NCBI RefSeq assembly: GCF_028737315.1
Contig: NZ_JAQZAO010000002.1
Coordinates: forward strand, 186,001-250,000
Origin: Actinomycetospora lemnae
Lineage (GTDB): Bacteria; Actinomycetota; Actinomycetes; Mycobacteriales; Pseudonocardiaceae
DNA length: 64,000 nt
Direction of reading: 5' to 3'
Of this stretch, positions 53,953 through 63,728 are shown in pieces. Positions within the stretch are counted from its first letter, which is position 1, and the number at the start of each line of letters is the position of its first letter. The notes beneath the pieces are model-generated. The model had not been told where the DNA came from and did not search any database. It was given only the letters and a program-made list of their open reading frames with translations. A program made the translations under genes and the position numbers.

Positions 53953-55392
53953 TCAGGCGTCCCGGGCGCAGCGGAAGCCCGAGAAGATCTGCCGGCGGAT
54001 CGGCAGGTCCCAGTTGCGGAAGGTCGCGCGCGCGTTGGGGGTCCCGACGCCGAACGACGAGCCGCGCAGCATGCGGAAGTCGCCGCCGAAGAAGACCTCG
54101 GAGTACTCCTTGTACGGGAACGGCTCGAAGCCCGGGTAGCCCTCGAACCCCGAGTCGCACCACTCCCACACGTCCCCGATCAGCTGGTGCACGCCCAGCG
54201 GGGAGGCGCCGGCCGGGTAGGCACCCACAGGCGCGGGCTGCAGGTGGCGCTGGTCGAGGTTCGCGCGCTCGGGGGTCGGGTCCTCGTCGCCCCACGGGAA
54301 GCGGCGGGTGGTGCCGGTGGCGTGGTCGTAGCGCGCGGCGAGCTCCCACTCGGCCTCGGTGGGCAGGCGCTTGCCCGCCCACGCCGCGTACGCCGCGGCC
54401 TCGTGGAAGCTGACGTGCAGCACGGGCTGGTCGGCCGGGATCTCCTCGCGCACCCCGAACGAGGTCCGGTACCAGCGCCCGTCGTCCTTCTCCCACGTCA
54501 TCGGCGCGGTCCAGCCCTCGGCACGGATGTGCTCCCAGCCGGCCTCCGACCACCACCGCCGGTCGTCGTAGCCGCCGGCGTCGACGAACCGGGCGTACTC
54601 GGCGTTGGTCACCGGCGCGGCGTCGAGCCAGAAGTCCGCGACCGTCACGGGGTGCGCGGGCTTCTCGTTGTCCAGCGCCGCCGGCTCGTCGGAGCTCGAT
54701 GGTCCAGCTCCCCCATCGGCGTGCTCCCCTGCCCGCTGCGCGTCCCCGGTGCCCATCAGGAAGGTCGCCCCCGGGTGGAACACCTCGGTGCCCGCGAGAC
54801 CCGGCACCACCGACGGCGGGGGCGGGTCGGCGTGCAGCACCGGCGCCCCGGCGCGCAGCTGGTGGGTGGCGAGCATCGTCTCCACGTGCTGCTGCTCGTG
54901 CTGCACGATCATGGAGAACAGGAAGCCGCCGGCGAGCGTGCGGCGCTCGTCGAACCTCCCGGCCTCGAGGTGCTCGAGCGCCCGCTCGCGCACGCGGTCG
55001 CCGTAGACCCGCGCCTCGGCGGGATCGAGCAGCGGGAGCTGCGTGCGGCCGGCCCGGGGGTTGGTGAAGGCGTCGTAGAGCCCGTCGACGTCCTCCCGCA
55101 CGCCCTCGGTGATCTCGGTGTCGGGAGCGCCCCGGCGCACCAGCCAGAAGTCCTCCATGTTCGCGATGTGCGCGACGTCCCAGTGGAACGGCGACATCAG
55201 CGGGGAGTGCTGGCGCGTCATGTCGGGGTCGTCGGGGTCGAAGACGTCGTGGGTGAGCGCGCGCGTGCGCGCGCGGGCCGCGGCCAGCTCGGCGGCCAGC
55301 CGGCGGCGCAGGGCGGCGGTGTCGGCGGTGTCGGCGGTGTCGGCGGTGTCGGCGGTGTCGGTGCGGCCGGGTGCGGGATCCGTGGCGGTCAC
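53953..55392 (-). CDS. egtB: Hercynine oxygenase (sulfoxide synthase)
   Basis: A 479-residue non-haem iron enzyme that joins hercynine and gamma-glutamylcysteine with O2. The N-terminal DinB_2 domain gives iron ligands in SPFHWDVAHIANMED and in IVQHEQQHVETML. The C-terminal FGE-sulfatase domain contains FLMGTGDAQ, VSFHEAAAYAAWAGKRLPTE and GDVWEWCDSGFEGYPGF. The N-terminus has five Asp-Thr-Ala repeats from a 9-bp tandem array. The GTG start overlaps the egtA stop (GTGA). Confidence 0.93.
   Translation of the reverse strand: MTATDPAPGRTDTADTADTADTADTAALRRRLAAELAAARARTRALTHDVFDPDDPDMTRQHSPLMSPFHWDVAHIANMEDFWLVRRGAPDTEITEGVREDVDGLYDAFTNPRAGRTQLPLLDPAEARVYGDRVRERALEHLEAGRFDERRTLAGGFLFSMIVQHEQQHVETMLATHQLRAGAPVLHADPPPPSVVPGLAGTEVFHPGATFLMGTGDAQRAGEHADGGAGPSSSDEPAALDNEKPAHPVTVADFWLDAAPVTNAEYARFVDAGGYDDRRWWSEAGWEHIRAEGWTAPMTWEKDDGRWYRTSFGVREEIPADQPVLHVSFHEAAAYAAWAGKRLPTEAEWELAARYDHATGTTRRFPWGDEDPTPERANLDQRHLQPAPVGAYPAGASPLGVHQLIGDVWEWCDSGFEGYPGFEPFPYKEYSEVFFGGDFRMLRGSSFGVGTPNARATFRNWDLPIRRQIFSGFRCARDA
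55318..55362. repeat. 9-bp tandem repeat in the egtB start region
   Basis: Five copies of GGTGTCGGC (the last ending in T), in frame, encode the Thr-Ala-Asp repeat near the EgtB N-terminus. Because the unit is a multiple of three, copy-number change would alter length but not frame. Confidence 0.8.
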
Positions 55393-56849
55393 GGGCGCTC
55401 ACCTCGCTGGAGGGATCGGACGCCCTCGGGGGTGTCGGGGCGGTCCGGGGCGATCTGGTCGTCGAGCTCGTCCGGGATCACCGGGACGGGGTCGGGCGGG
55501 AGGAAGGTCTCGGCGGGGTCGAGCGGCTCGTCGGCCGGGGAACGGCCGCGCAGCACGCGCTCGGTGATGACGCGGTCGACGAGCTCGCGCACGTCGGGGG
55601 GCAGGTCGGCGAACGCGGGACCGGCGAGGGTGCGGTGGGCCTGCTCGAAGACGTCACCGGCGGCGCGGCGCAGCACGCGGTCGGCGAGGCCGTGGCGCGC
55701 GGCGGCCGCCCACCGGCCCACCGCGGGCTCGGCCGCGGCGCGAGCGCGGGCCACCGTGTCCGGGTCGTGCATCAGCGCGGCCACGACGACCAGCGGCACG
55801 ACCCACTCGTCGCCGGCCTGCTGGTCGAGGTACCGGACCTCGAGGTGCCCCTGGGGCCGCACCGGGGGGAAGAGCGTCGTCAGGTGGTAGTCGAGGTCGG
55901 CGCGGGTCGGCGGCGGCGCGAGCGCGCCGTCGACCCACTGCGCGAACGTCGCGTCCGGCGCCGCCCACGAGTCGCCGTCCCCGTCCTCGCGGCGGACGCA
56001 CAGCAGCCGGGTGTCCACGGCGCGCCGTGCGTACTCGGCGGCCGGGTCGGGGCCGAGGACGCGGGGCGGGCCGGTGCGCTCGGGGTCGAGGGCCATCCAG
56101 GCCGCCCAGCGCGACGACTTCCAGCCGGTGCGGCGCCCGTGCACCGCCGGGGAGTTCGCGAACGCGGCGAGCAGCACGGGCCCGAGCTCGTGCAGCGCCG
56201 CCCAGCGGCGGGCGACCTCCTCGCCCTCACCCGCGTCGACGCACACCTGGACCGCGGTCGTCGAGCACATCATCGTGCGCCCGTGCGGGCCGATGCGGTC
56301 GAAGGTGGCCTCCATCGCCGCGTAGCGCGGGACCTGCAGCACCCGGCGGGGCGGGCGCAGCGCGTCGCCGGCGCGGGGGACGGTGGTGAGGCGCTCGGTG
56401 GCGAGGAGCCCGCGCAGCGCGGCGTGGTCGGCGCGCACGGCGCGGACGAGGGCGCCGAGCCCGGGCAGCGGCGGGCTGGCGATCTCGACCTGCCCACCGG
56501 GCTCGACGGTGATCACACCGCCCGCGGGGAGCGGGGCGGGGCCGGAGCCGTTCGACGGCGGGTGGGGCGAGAGCGTGGCCGGGGCGTGGGGTCCGAGGGC
56601 CCGGGCCAGGCGGTCGGGGTCGACGGGGCGGGTGGGGTCGTCGTCGTGGCGGACGAGCCATTCGAGCTCGGTGCCGACGAGGCGCGGCGGCCCGTGCTTG
56701 AAGCACACCGACGCCACGTACGCCTCGGCCGCCGCCCGGTCGGGGACCGGGCCGTTCGGGTCGATCGCGACGCGGTGTCGGGTCGTCGCGAAACCTCCCG
56801 GCGCGCCGTGGCCGCCGGTGGGGTGTACGGAGGATGTCCGAGCCGGCAC
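55389..56849 (-). CDS. egtA: Glutamate-cysteine ligase of ergothioneine synthesis
   Basis: A 486-residue GCS2-type ligase that makes gamma-glutamylcysteine from ATP, glutamate and cysteine. Glutamate and metal binding are in VGTELEWLVRHDD near residue 62 and GGQVEIASPPLPGL near 122. RTMMCSTTAVQVCVDAGEGEE is the central strand, and ANSPAVHGRRTGWKSSR holds conserved Arg and Ser. EVRYLDQQAGDEW lies near 360. The GTG start at 56849 follows AAGGAGG. First gene of the egt operon. EgtE, the C-S lyase of the last step, is not encoded in the window. Confidence 0.92.
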   Translation of the reverse strand: MPARTSSVHPTGGHGAPGGFATTRHRVAIDPNGPVPDRAAAEAYVASVCFKHGPPRLVGTELEWLVRHDDDPTRPVDPDRLARALGPHAPATLSPHPPSNGSGPAPLPAGGVITVEPGGQVEIASPPLPGLGALVRAVRADHAALRGLLATERLTTVPRAGDALRPPRRVLQVPRYAAMEATFDRIGPHGRTMMCSTTAVQVCVDAGEGEEVARRWAALHELGPVLLAAFANSPAVHGRRTGWKSSRWAAWMALDPERTGPPRVLGPDPAAEYARRAVDTRLLCVRREDGDGDSWAAPDATFAQWVDGALAPPPTRADLDYHLTTLFPPVRPQGHLEVRYLDQQAGDEWVVPLVVVAALMHDPDTVARARAAAEPAVGRWAAAARHGLADRVLRRAAGDVFEQAHRTLAGPAFADLPPDVRELVDRVITERVLRGRSPADEPLDPAETFLPPDPVPVIPDELDDQIAPDRPDTPEGVRSLQRGERP

Positions 56850-57015
56850 GGGGCCTCCTTGTTGGACCGGCCGGCACCGACGATCACCGCCGGCGCCGAC
56901 TGGTGGACGCACACGGACCGGGACGACGCTACACGCGGGTCAGGGCCCTCGCAGGGGTCCGGGAACGGGTTGTCCCGGATGCGAAGGTCACTCCCCGGCC
57001 CCGCGCGAGGGCCGT

Positions 57016-58878
57016 TCAGGCCGCCGCGCGGGGCGGGGCGAACTGGGTGTGGTAGAGGTCCGCGTACCGCCCACCGCGCTCCAGCAGCGTGGTGTGCGTG
57101 CCCTGCTCGACGACGCGCCCGTGCTCCACGACGGCGATCGTGTCCGCCGCGCGGACGGTCGACAGGCGGTGGGCGATGACCACCGAGGTGCGCCCGACCA
57201 GGGCCTCGGTCAGCGCCTCCTGCACCGCCTGCTCGGACTCCGAGTCCAGGTGGGCGGTGGCCTCGTCGAGGATCACCACCCGCGGCGACGCCAGCAGCAG
57301 GCGCGCGATCGTGAGGCGCTGGCGCTCGCCGCCGGAGAGCCGGTGGCCCCGCTCCCCCACCACCGTGTCGAGCCCGGCCGGCAGCTCGTCGAGCAGCTCC
57401 CCGAGGCGAGCGCGGACCATCGCCGCGCGCAGCTCCTCGTCGGTCGCGTCCGGGGCGGCGTAGCGCAGGTTGGCGCGCACCGTGTCGTGGAAGAGGTGCC
57501 CGTCCTGCGTGACGACACCCACGGCGCCCCGCAGGTCGGCGAAGGACAGATCGCGCACGTCCACCCCGCCGATCGTGATCTGCCCCTCGTCGACGTCGTA
57601 CAGGCGCGGCAGGAGCGAGGCGATCGTCGACTTCCCCGCCCCCGACGGCCCGACCAGCGCGAGCATCTCCCCCGGCCCCACCTCCAGGTCGACGCCGTGC
57701 AGGACCTCGTGGCCCCGCCGGTCGTCGAGCCGGGTGACCTCCTCCAGCGAGGCCAGCGACACCGACGAGGCCGACGGGTAGGTGAACCGCACCCCGCGCG
57801 CGGCGACCGCGAGCGGGCCCGCGGGCAGGGGCGTCGGGCGCTCGGGCTCGGTGAGCGCGGGCTGCAGGTCGAGGACCTCGAAGACGCGCTCGAAGCTCAC
57901 CAGCGCGCTCATGACGTCGACGCGGGCGGTCGAGAGCGCCGTCAGCGGCGCGTAGAGGCGCGTGAGCAGCAGCGCGAGGCTCACGACGGTGCCGGCGTCG
58001 AGCTGGCCGGTGACCGCGAGCCAGCCGCCGAGGCCGTAGACGAGGGCCTGGGCGAGGGCGGCGACGAGGGTCAGGCAGGTGAGGAAGACGCGGCTGACCA
58101 TCGCCGTGCGCACCCCGACGTCCCGGACCCGGTCGGCCCGCTCGCCGAAATCGGCGGCCTCCGCCTCCGGGCGTCCGAAGAGCTTCACCAGCGTCGCGCC
58201 GCCGGCGGAGAAGCGCTCGGTCATCTGCCCGGTCATCGCGGCGTTGAGGTCCGCCGACTCGCGCTGCAGCGCGGCGATACGCCGGCCCATCCGCCGGGCG
58301 GGCAGCAGGAAGACCGGCAGCAGGACGAGCGCCAGCAGCGTCACCTGCCACGCGAGAGCCAGCATGACGACCACCGCGAGCACCAACTGGATGACGTTGG
58401 TGACGAGGCCCGAGAGCGTCGAGGTGAACGCGCGCTGCGCCCCGATGACGTCGTTGTTCAGCCGGCTGACCAGCGACCCGGTGCGCGTGCGCGTGAAGAA
58501 CGCCAGCGGCATGCGCTGGACGTGGCCGAACACCGCGAGCCGCAGGTCGTAGATCAGCCCCTCGCCGATCCGCGACGACAGCCACCGCTCGAACAGCGTC
58601 AGCCCGGCGTCGACCACGGCGAGGCCCGCGATGACGAGCGCCAGCGTGATCACCACCGACGGCGCCGACCGGCCGGTGATCGCCGTGACGACCCGCCCCG
58701 CGAGCACGGGCGTGGCCACGCCGATCACCGCCGAGGCCGTGGCCAGCAGCAGGAAGACCGCGAGCATCCGGTGGTGGCGCGCGGCGAAGCGCCAGATCCG
58801 CGGCAGCGTCCCCTTCGGCACCGACCGGGGCACCTGATCCGCCCGGGCGGCGGACATCATCAACGACCAGGCGTCCAA
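57016..58878 (-). CDS. ABC exporter, fused membrane and ATPase domains
   Basis: A 620-residue type IV (ABCB-like) half-transporter. Six helices fill residues 30-310, followed by an ATPase domain: Walker A LVGPSGAGKSTIASLL, Q-loop VTQDGHLFHDT, signature GHRLSGGERQRLTIARLLL, Walker B VVILDEATAHLDSES and H-loop AHRLSTVRAA. It probably acts as a homodimer exporting lipophilic compounds or drugs. The TTG start at 58878 is supported by GGGAG eight bases upstream; ATG-ATG codons six residues downstream are alternatives. A MerR-type operator lies upstream, implying induction by a small molecule. Confidence 0.9.
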   Translation of the reverse strand: MDAWSLMMSAARADQVPRSVPKGTLPRIWRFAARHHRMLAVFLLLATASAVIGVATPVLAGRVVTAITGRSAPSVVITLALVIAGLAVVDAGLTLFERWLSSRIGEGLIYDLRLAVFGHVQRMPLAFFTRTRTGSLVSRLNNDVIGAQRAFTSTLSGLVTNVIQLVLAVVVMLALAWQVTLLALVLLPVFLLPARRMGRRIAALQRESADLNAAMTGQMTERFSAGGATLVKLFGRPEAEAADFGERADRVRDVGVRTAMVSRVFLTCLTLVAALAQALVYGLGGWLAVTGQLDAGTVVSLALLLTRLYAPLTALSTARVDVMSALVSFERVFEVLDLQPALTEPERPTPLPAGPLAVAARGVRFTYPSASSVSLASLEEVTRLDDRRGHEVLHGVDLEVGPGEMLALVGPSGAGKSTIASLLPRLYDVDEGQITIGGVDVRDLSFADLRGAVGVVTQDGHLFHDTVRANLRYAAPDATDEELRAAMVRARLGELLDELPAGLDTVVGERGHRLSGGERQRLTIARLLLASPRVVILDEATAHLDSESEQAVQEALTEALVGRTSVVIAHRLSTVRAADTIAVVEHGRVVEQGTHTTLLERGGRYADLYHTQFAPPRAAA

Positions 58879-58925
58879 CGCCGGCTCCCGTCGCTCGTGA
58901 GGACCGAGTACCCCGCGAGCGTGCG

Positions 58926-58948
58926 ACCTCGACCAAGGTCGAGGTCAA
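58926..58948 (-). promoter_or_regulatory. MerR-family type operator/promoter of the ABC exporter
   Basis: A perfect 20-bp dyad ACCTCGACC-TT-GGTCGAGGT (58926-58945) overlaps a TTGACC -35 (58943-58948, minus strand); a CACGCT -10 candidate follows after 19 bases, the overlong spacer typical of MerR-family promoters. No merR gene is visible nearby. Confidence 0.65.
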
Positions 58949-59032
58949 GCGGAGGGACGCGACGCGGGGCCGGCGGGTGGTGGTCCGCCGGGTCCTCCCG
59001 GCGTGCGGGTACCCCGGGACGAGCCGGGTGCG

Positions 59033-59242
59033 CTACTTCTTCTTCGTGCGCGTGGCGCCACCGCGCCCGCGCAGCGTGACCCCGGACTCGGAGAGCACGC
59101 GGTGCACGAATCCGTACGAGCGGCCGGTGGACTCGGCCAGGGAGCGGATGCTCGCACCCTTCTCGTACTTCTTCTTCAGATCCGTGGCGAGCTTGTCGCG
59201 CTGGGTGCCGGTGATCCGAGCACCCTTCTTCAGATCGGCCAT
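59033..59242 (-). CDS. Small helix-turn-helix protein
   Basis: A 69-residue basic protein. LKKGARITGTQRDKLATDLK leads to a helix-turn-helix (KGASIRSLAESTGRSYGFVH), followed by RVLSESGVTLRGRGGATR and a Lys tail. It is the conserved actinobacterial short HTH family that resembles the DNA-binding half of larger regulators or recombinases; targets unknown. ATG at 59242 gives the family's usual length and follows GGTGAG; the frame stays open further upstream but without a plausible start. Confidence 0.8.
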   Translation of the reverse strand: MADLKKGARITGTQRDKLATDLKKKYEKGASIRSLAESTGRSYGFVHRVLSESGVTLRGRGGATRTKKK

Positions 59243-59417
59243 CTCGATCTCACCCCTCGTCCGACCGCAGGTCCGGTCGAACCATGATGATCGGCGAGCG
59301 GGGTGTGCGCCACGGCACAATTGTCGTGATCGGTAAGCGGTTCGGCCGATCGGCGTGATCGACGTCCGTTCGTCGGATCCTTCGGGACCTGCACGAACTC
59401 CCTGCACAGCGCGCCGG

Positions 59418-61058
<1,641 letters not shown>

Positions 61059-61161
61059 CGGGGAGGTCCTCGAGGACGGGGATCGGTGCGGGCGCCGACC
61101 GGGAGCACAGCGCCACGCTGACCCTCCCAGTGTAGGCGGCCCCCGCACCCGGATTCGGCTC

Positions 61162-61167
61162 TAGGGT
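61162..61167 (+). promoter_or_regulatory. -10 element of a leaderless SDR gene
   Basis: TAGGGT ends six bases before the ATG at 61174, so the transcription start would fall on the initiation codon itself. No ribosome site precedes the ATG. Confidence 0.5.
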
Positions 61168-61173
61168 GCGCGC

Positions 61174-61956
61174 ATGACCGAGGCCACTCCCCCCGCGCAG
61201 GATCTCGCCGGCCGCTCCGCGCTGATCACCGGCGCCAGCCGGGGCATCGGCCTCGGCGTCGCGCGCCACCTGCTCGACCGCGGCGCGTCGGTGACCCTGA
61301 CCGCCCGCAAGCAGGGTCAGCTCGACGAGGCCGTGACGTCGCTGGCCGATCTCGGCGCTCCGGAGCGGGTCCTCGCCGTCGCGGGCAACTCGGGCGACGC
61401 GGCGGCCCGGGCGCGCGCGGTCGACGCCGCCGTCGAGCGCTTCGGGTCGCTGGACGTGCTGGTCAACAACGCCGCCACCAACCCGCAGTACGGCCCGCTC
61501 ATGGAGGCCGACCTCGGCGCGGTCGCGAAGATCTTCGACGTCAACGTCGTCGCCGCCCTGGGCTTCGTGCAGGAGGCCCACCGGGCGTGGATGGGCGAGC
61601 ACGGGGGCGCGGTGGTCAACATGGCCTCGGTCGGCGGCTTCCGCTCCAGCGGCGTCATCGGCGCGTACGGGGCGTCGAAGGCGGCGCTGATCCGGCTCAC
61701 CGAGGAGCTGGCCTGGGAGCTCGGGCCCGCGATCCGCGTCAACGCCGTCGCGCCCGCGCTGGTGAAGACCCGGATGGCCGAGGCGCTGTGGTCGGGCCAG
61801 GAGGAGGAGATCGCGGCCCGCTACCCCATGCGGCGCCTCGGCACCACGGGCGACGTCGCCGCCCTCGTCGGGTTCCTCGTCTCCGACGCCGCCGCGTGGA
61901 TCACCGGTGAGACCGTGCGCGTCGACGGCGGCCTCCTCGCGACCGGGAGCACGTAA
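61174..61956 (+). CDS. Short-chain dehydrogenase/reductase
   Basis: A 260-residue classical SDR. The cofactor motif ITGASRGIGLGVARHL is near residue 19, with Arg after the second strand (TLTARK) suggesting NADP. VNNAATNPQYGPL follows near 98, catalytic Ser in MASVGGF, Tyr and Lys in YGASKAALIRL, and C-terminal VRVDGGLLATGST. It most resembles FabG-like oxidoreductases annotated in mycobacteria; substrate unknown. Transcription is probably leaderless. It is divergent from the ABC-F gene and followed by two plus-strand genes after 55 bases. Confidence 0.88.
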   Translation: MTEATPPAQDLAGRSALITGASRGIGLGVARHLLDRGASVTLTARKQGQLDEAVTSLADLGAPERVLAVAGNSGDAAARARAVDAAVERFGSLDVLVNNAATNPQYGPLMEADLGAVAKIFDVNVVAALGFVQEAHRAWMGEHGGAVVNMASVGGFRSSGVIGAYGASKAALIRLTEELAWELGPAIRVNAVAPALVKTRMAEALWSGQEEEIAARYPMRRLGTTGDVAALVGFLVSDAAAWITGETVRVDGGLLATGST

Positions 61957-62011
61957 ACGGCCACCACAACCACGTGCGGGCAGAATGGGTGGTGATCGGG
62001 AGGTGGTCTCC

Positions 62012-62413
62012 ATGGGGCTCTTCAGCAGGTGGCGCCGCGGCGGCGGTGGGAGCGGTGCCGGTGCCGGGGGGCAGCGCCAGGTGCTCGACCGCGAGGCGAC
62101 GGGCGCCGATCTCGAGCACCTCCGGGCCTTCGCCCGGAGCCGCGAGGGCGTCGCGTTCTACGTCGAGCCCGAGACCACGGCCACCGACACGACGGTCGTC
62201 GCGGTGGCCTTCGACGGCGAGTGGACCCGCCGTCGCGTCGGCACGCCCCGGGCCGCCGAGAAGCTCGCGCGCTCGGTGAAGGTCGCGTGCCACGACGTCA
62301 CGGTCACCGGCTACCCGCCGGAGATGCGGCGCTGGAACGCGCGCGCCAAGGCCGACCGGGCCGCGCTCGAGGAGATGACCCGGGCCGAGTCGGAGCGGGA
62401 CCGCGAGCGGTGA
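62012..62413 (+). CDS. Conserved hypothetical protein
   Basis: A 133-residue soluble protein. After a Gly-rich flexible N-terminus the conserved core runs LEHLRAFARSREGVAFYVEP, TTVVAVAFDGEWTRRRVGTP and a VTGYPPEMRRWNARAK end. I recall similar proteins as common uncharacterised neighbours in Pseudonocardiales, sometimes called oxidoreductases without evidence. ATG at 62012 follows GGGAGG. Its stop overlaps the GTG start of the lycopene cyclase gene, so the two may be coupled. Confidence 0.7.
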   Translation: MGLFSRWRRGGGGSGAGAGGQRQVLDREATGADLEHLRAFARSREGVAFYVEPETTATDTTVVAVAFDGEWTRRRVGTPRAAEKLARSVKVACHDVTVTGYPPEMRRWNARAKADRAALEEMTRAESERDRER

Positions 62414-63660
62414 GCCCCGGCGCGGCCGTGCCGGTCGCCGACGTGGTCGTGGCCGGGGCCGGTCCCGCCGGCCGGTCGCTGGCGCGCGCCTGCGCGGCGC
62501 GCGACCTGCGCACCCTGATCGTCGACCCCAAGCCCCACCGTCCGTGGACCCACACCTACGGCGCCTGGTCCCACGAGCTGCCCGACGACCTGCCCGGTGA
62601 GGTCGTCGCCGCCCGCGGCCGGGGGGTGGCGATCGCGCAGCGCACCCACGAGCTCGACGACGAGTACGTCGTGCTCGACACCGCCGCGCTCCAGGCGCAC
62701 CTCACCGACCCGGCGGTGGCGGTGCGGCGCGGCCGGGGCGTCGGCGCGGTGCCCGCCGGGCCGGGCCGGCACCCCGCGGTCCTGCTCGACGACGGCACGA
62801 GCGTCACCGCCCGCGTCGTCGTCGACGCCACGGGCGCCCGGCAGGCCCTGGGCCGCCGCGGCACCGCCCGCGAGCTCGACGCCGGGCCGCCGCGCGCCGA
62901 GCAGACCGCGTTCGGCGTCGTCGTGCCGCGCGAGGTCGCGGCGCGCGTCAGCGGCGACCGGTTGCTGTTCATGGACTGGCGTCCCGCCCACGGGCGCCCG
63001 GGCTGGCCGACGTTCCTCTACGCGATCCCCCTCGACGACGAGCGCGTGCTGCTCGAGGAGACCTCGCTCGCCCGCCGCCCCGGGCTGCCGATGCCCGAGC
63101 TGCGCGCGCGGCTGCGGGCCCGGCTGCGCGCCGCGGGCCTCGCCGAGGCCGAGATCCCCGACGCACCCGCCGACGTCGAGAAGGTGCGCTTCCCCGTCGA
63201 CTCGCCGCGACACCGCTCGCCGTCGGGCGTGGTCGCCATCGGCGCCGCCGACCCGCTCGTGCACCCGGCGTCGGGCTTCAGCCTGGCGACGTCGCTGCGC
63301 CTCGCCCCGCGCCTGGCCACGGTGCTCGCCGACGCGCTGCGCGGTGGCACCGAGCCGGTCGGGGTCGCTCGCGCGGCCCGTCGGGTGATCCGCTCCCCCG
63401 GCGCGCTCACCGTGCACGCCCTGCGTCGCCGCGGGCTCGAGACGCTGCTGGCGATGCCGCCGGCGGAGGTGCCCGCGTTCTTCGAGCGGTTCTTCACGCT
63501 GCCGCCGGCGCACCGCCGGGCATACCTCGACGCGCGGGAGGACGTCACCGCATCGGTGGCGGCCATGTCGTCGTTGTTCGGACGGCTGACACCGCGGCTG
63601 CGCGTCCACCTGATCAGGGGAACGCTCCTCGGGGCCCGCAGCGTCCGAACGGAGCAGTAA
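62410..63660 (+). CDS. crtY: Lycopene cyclase family flavoprotein (CrtY/CrtL type)
   Basis: A 416-residue flavoprotein. The dinucleotide motif VVVAGAGPAGRSLARAC is near residue 12, then LIVDPKPHRPWTHTYGAWSHE, the characteristic opening of lycopene beta-cyclases. Later come FMDWRP and FLYAIPLDDERVLLEETSLA, the family block that includes the acid and Thr/Glu for proton transfer, and GFSLATSLRLAPRLA. The enzyme is expected to convert lycopene to gamma- and beta-carotene by acid-base catalysis. It is unlike the small CrtYc/CrtYd pair of some actinobacteria. No phytoene synthase or desaturase gene is adjacent. Confidence 0.8.
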   Translation: MSPGAAVPVADVVVAGAGPAGRSLARACAARDLRTLIVDPKPHRPWTHTYGAWSHELPDDLPGEVVAARGRGVAIAQRTHELDDEYVVLDTAALQAHLTDPAVAVRRGRGVGAVPAGPGRHPAVLLDDGTSVTARVVVDATGARQALGRRGTARELDAGPPRAEQTAFGVVVPREVAARVSGDRLLFMDWRPAHGRPGWPTFLYAIPLDDERVLLEETSLARRPGLPMPELRARLRARLRAAGLAEAEIPDAPADVEKVRFPVDSPRHRSPSGVVAIGAADPLVHPASGFSLATSLRLAPRLATVLADALRGGTEPVGVARAARRVIRSPGALTVHALRRRGLETLLAMPPAEVPAFFERFFTLPPAHRRAYLDAREDVTASVAAMSSLFGRLTPRLRVHLIRGTLLGARSVRTEQ

Positions 63661-63728
63661 CGGTACGCTCGCGAACCGGCATCGTGACGGGTTCGTGACC
63701 CGCCACCGACGAGAAGGGGACTTCCGCC

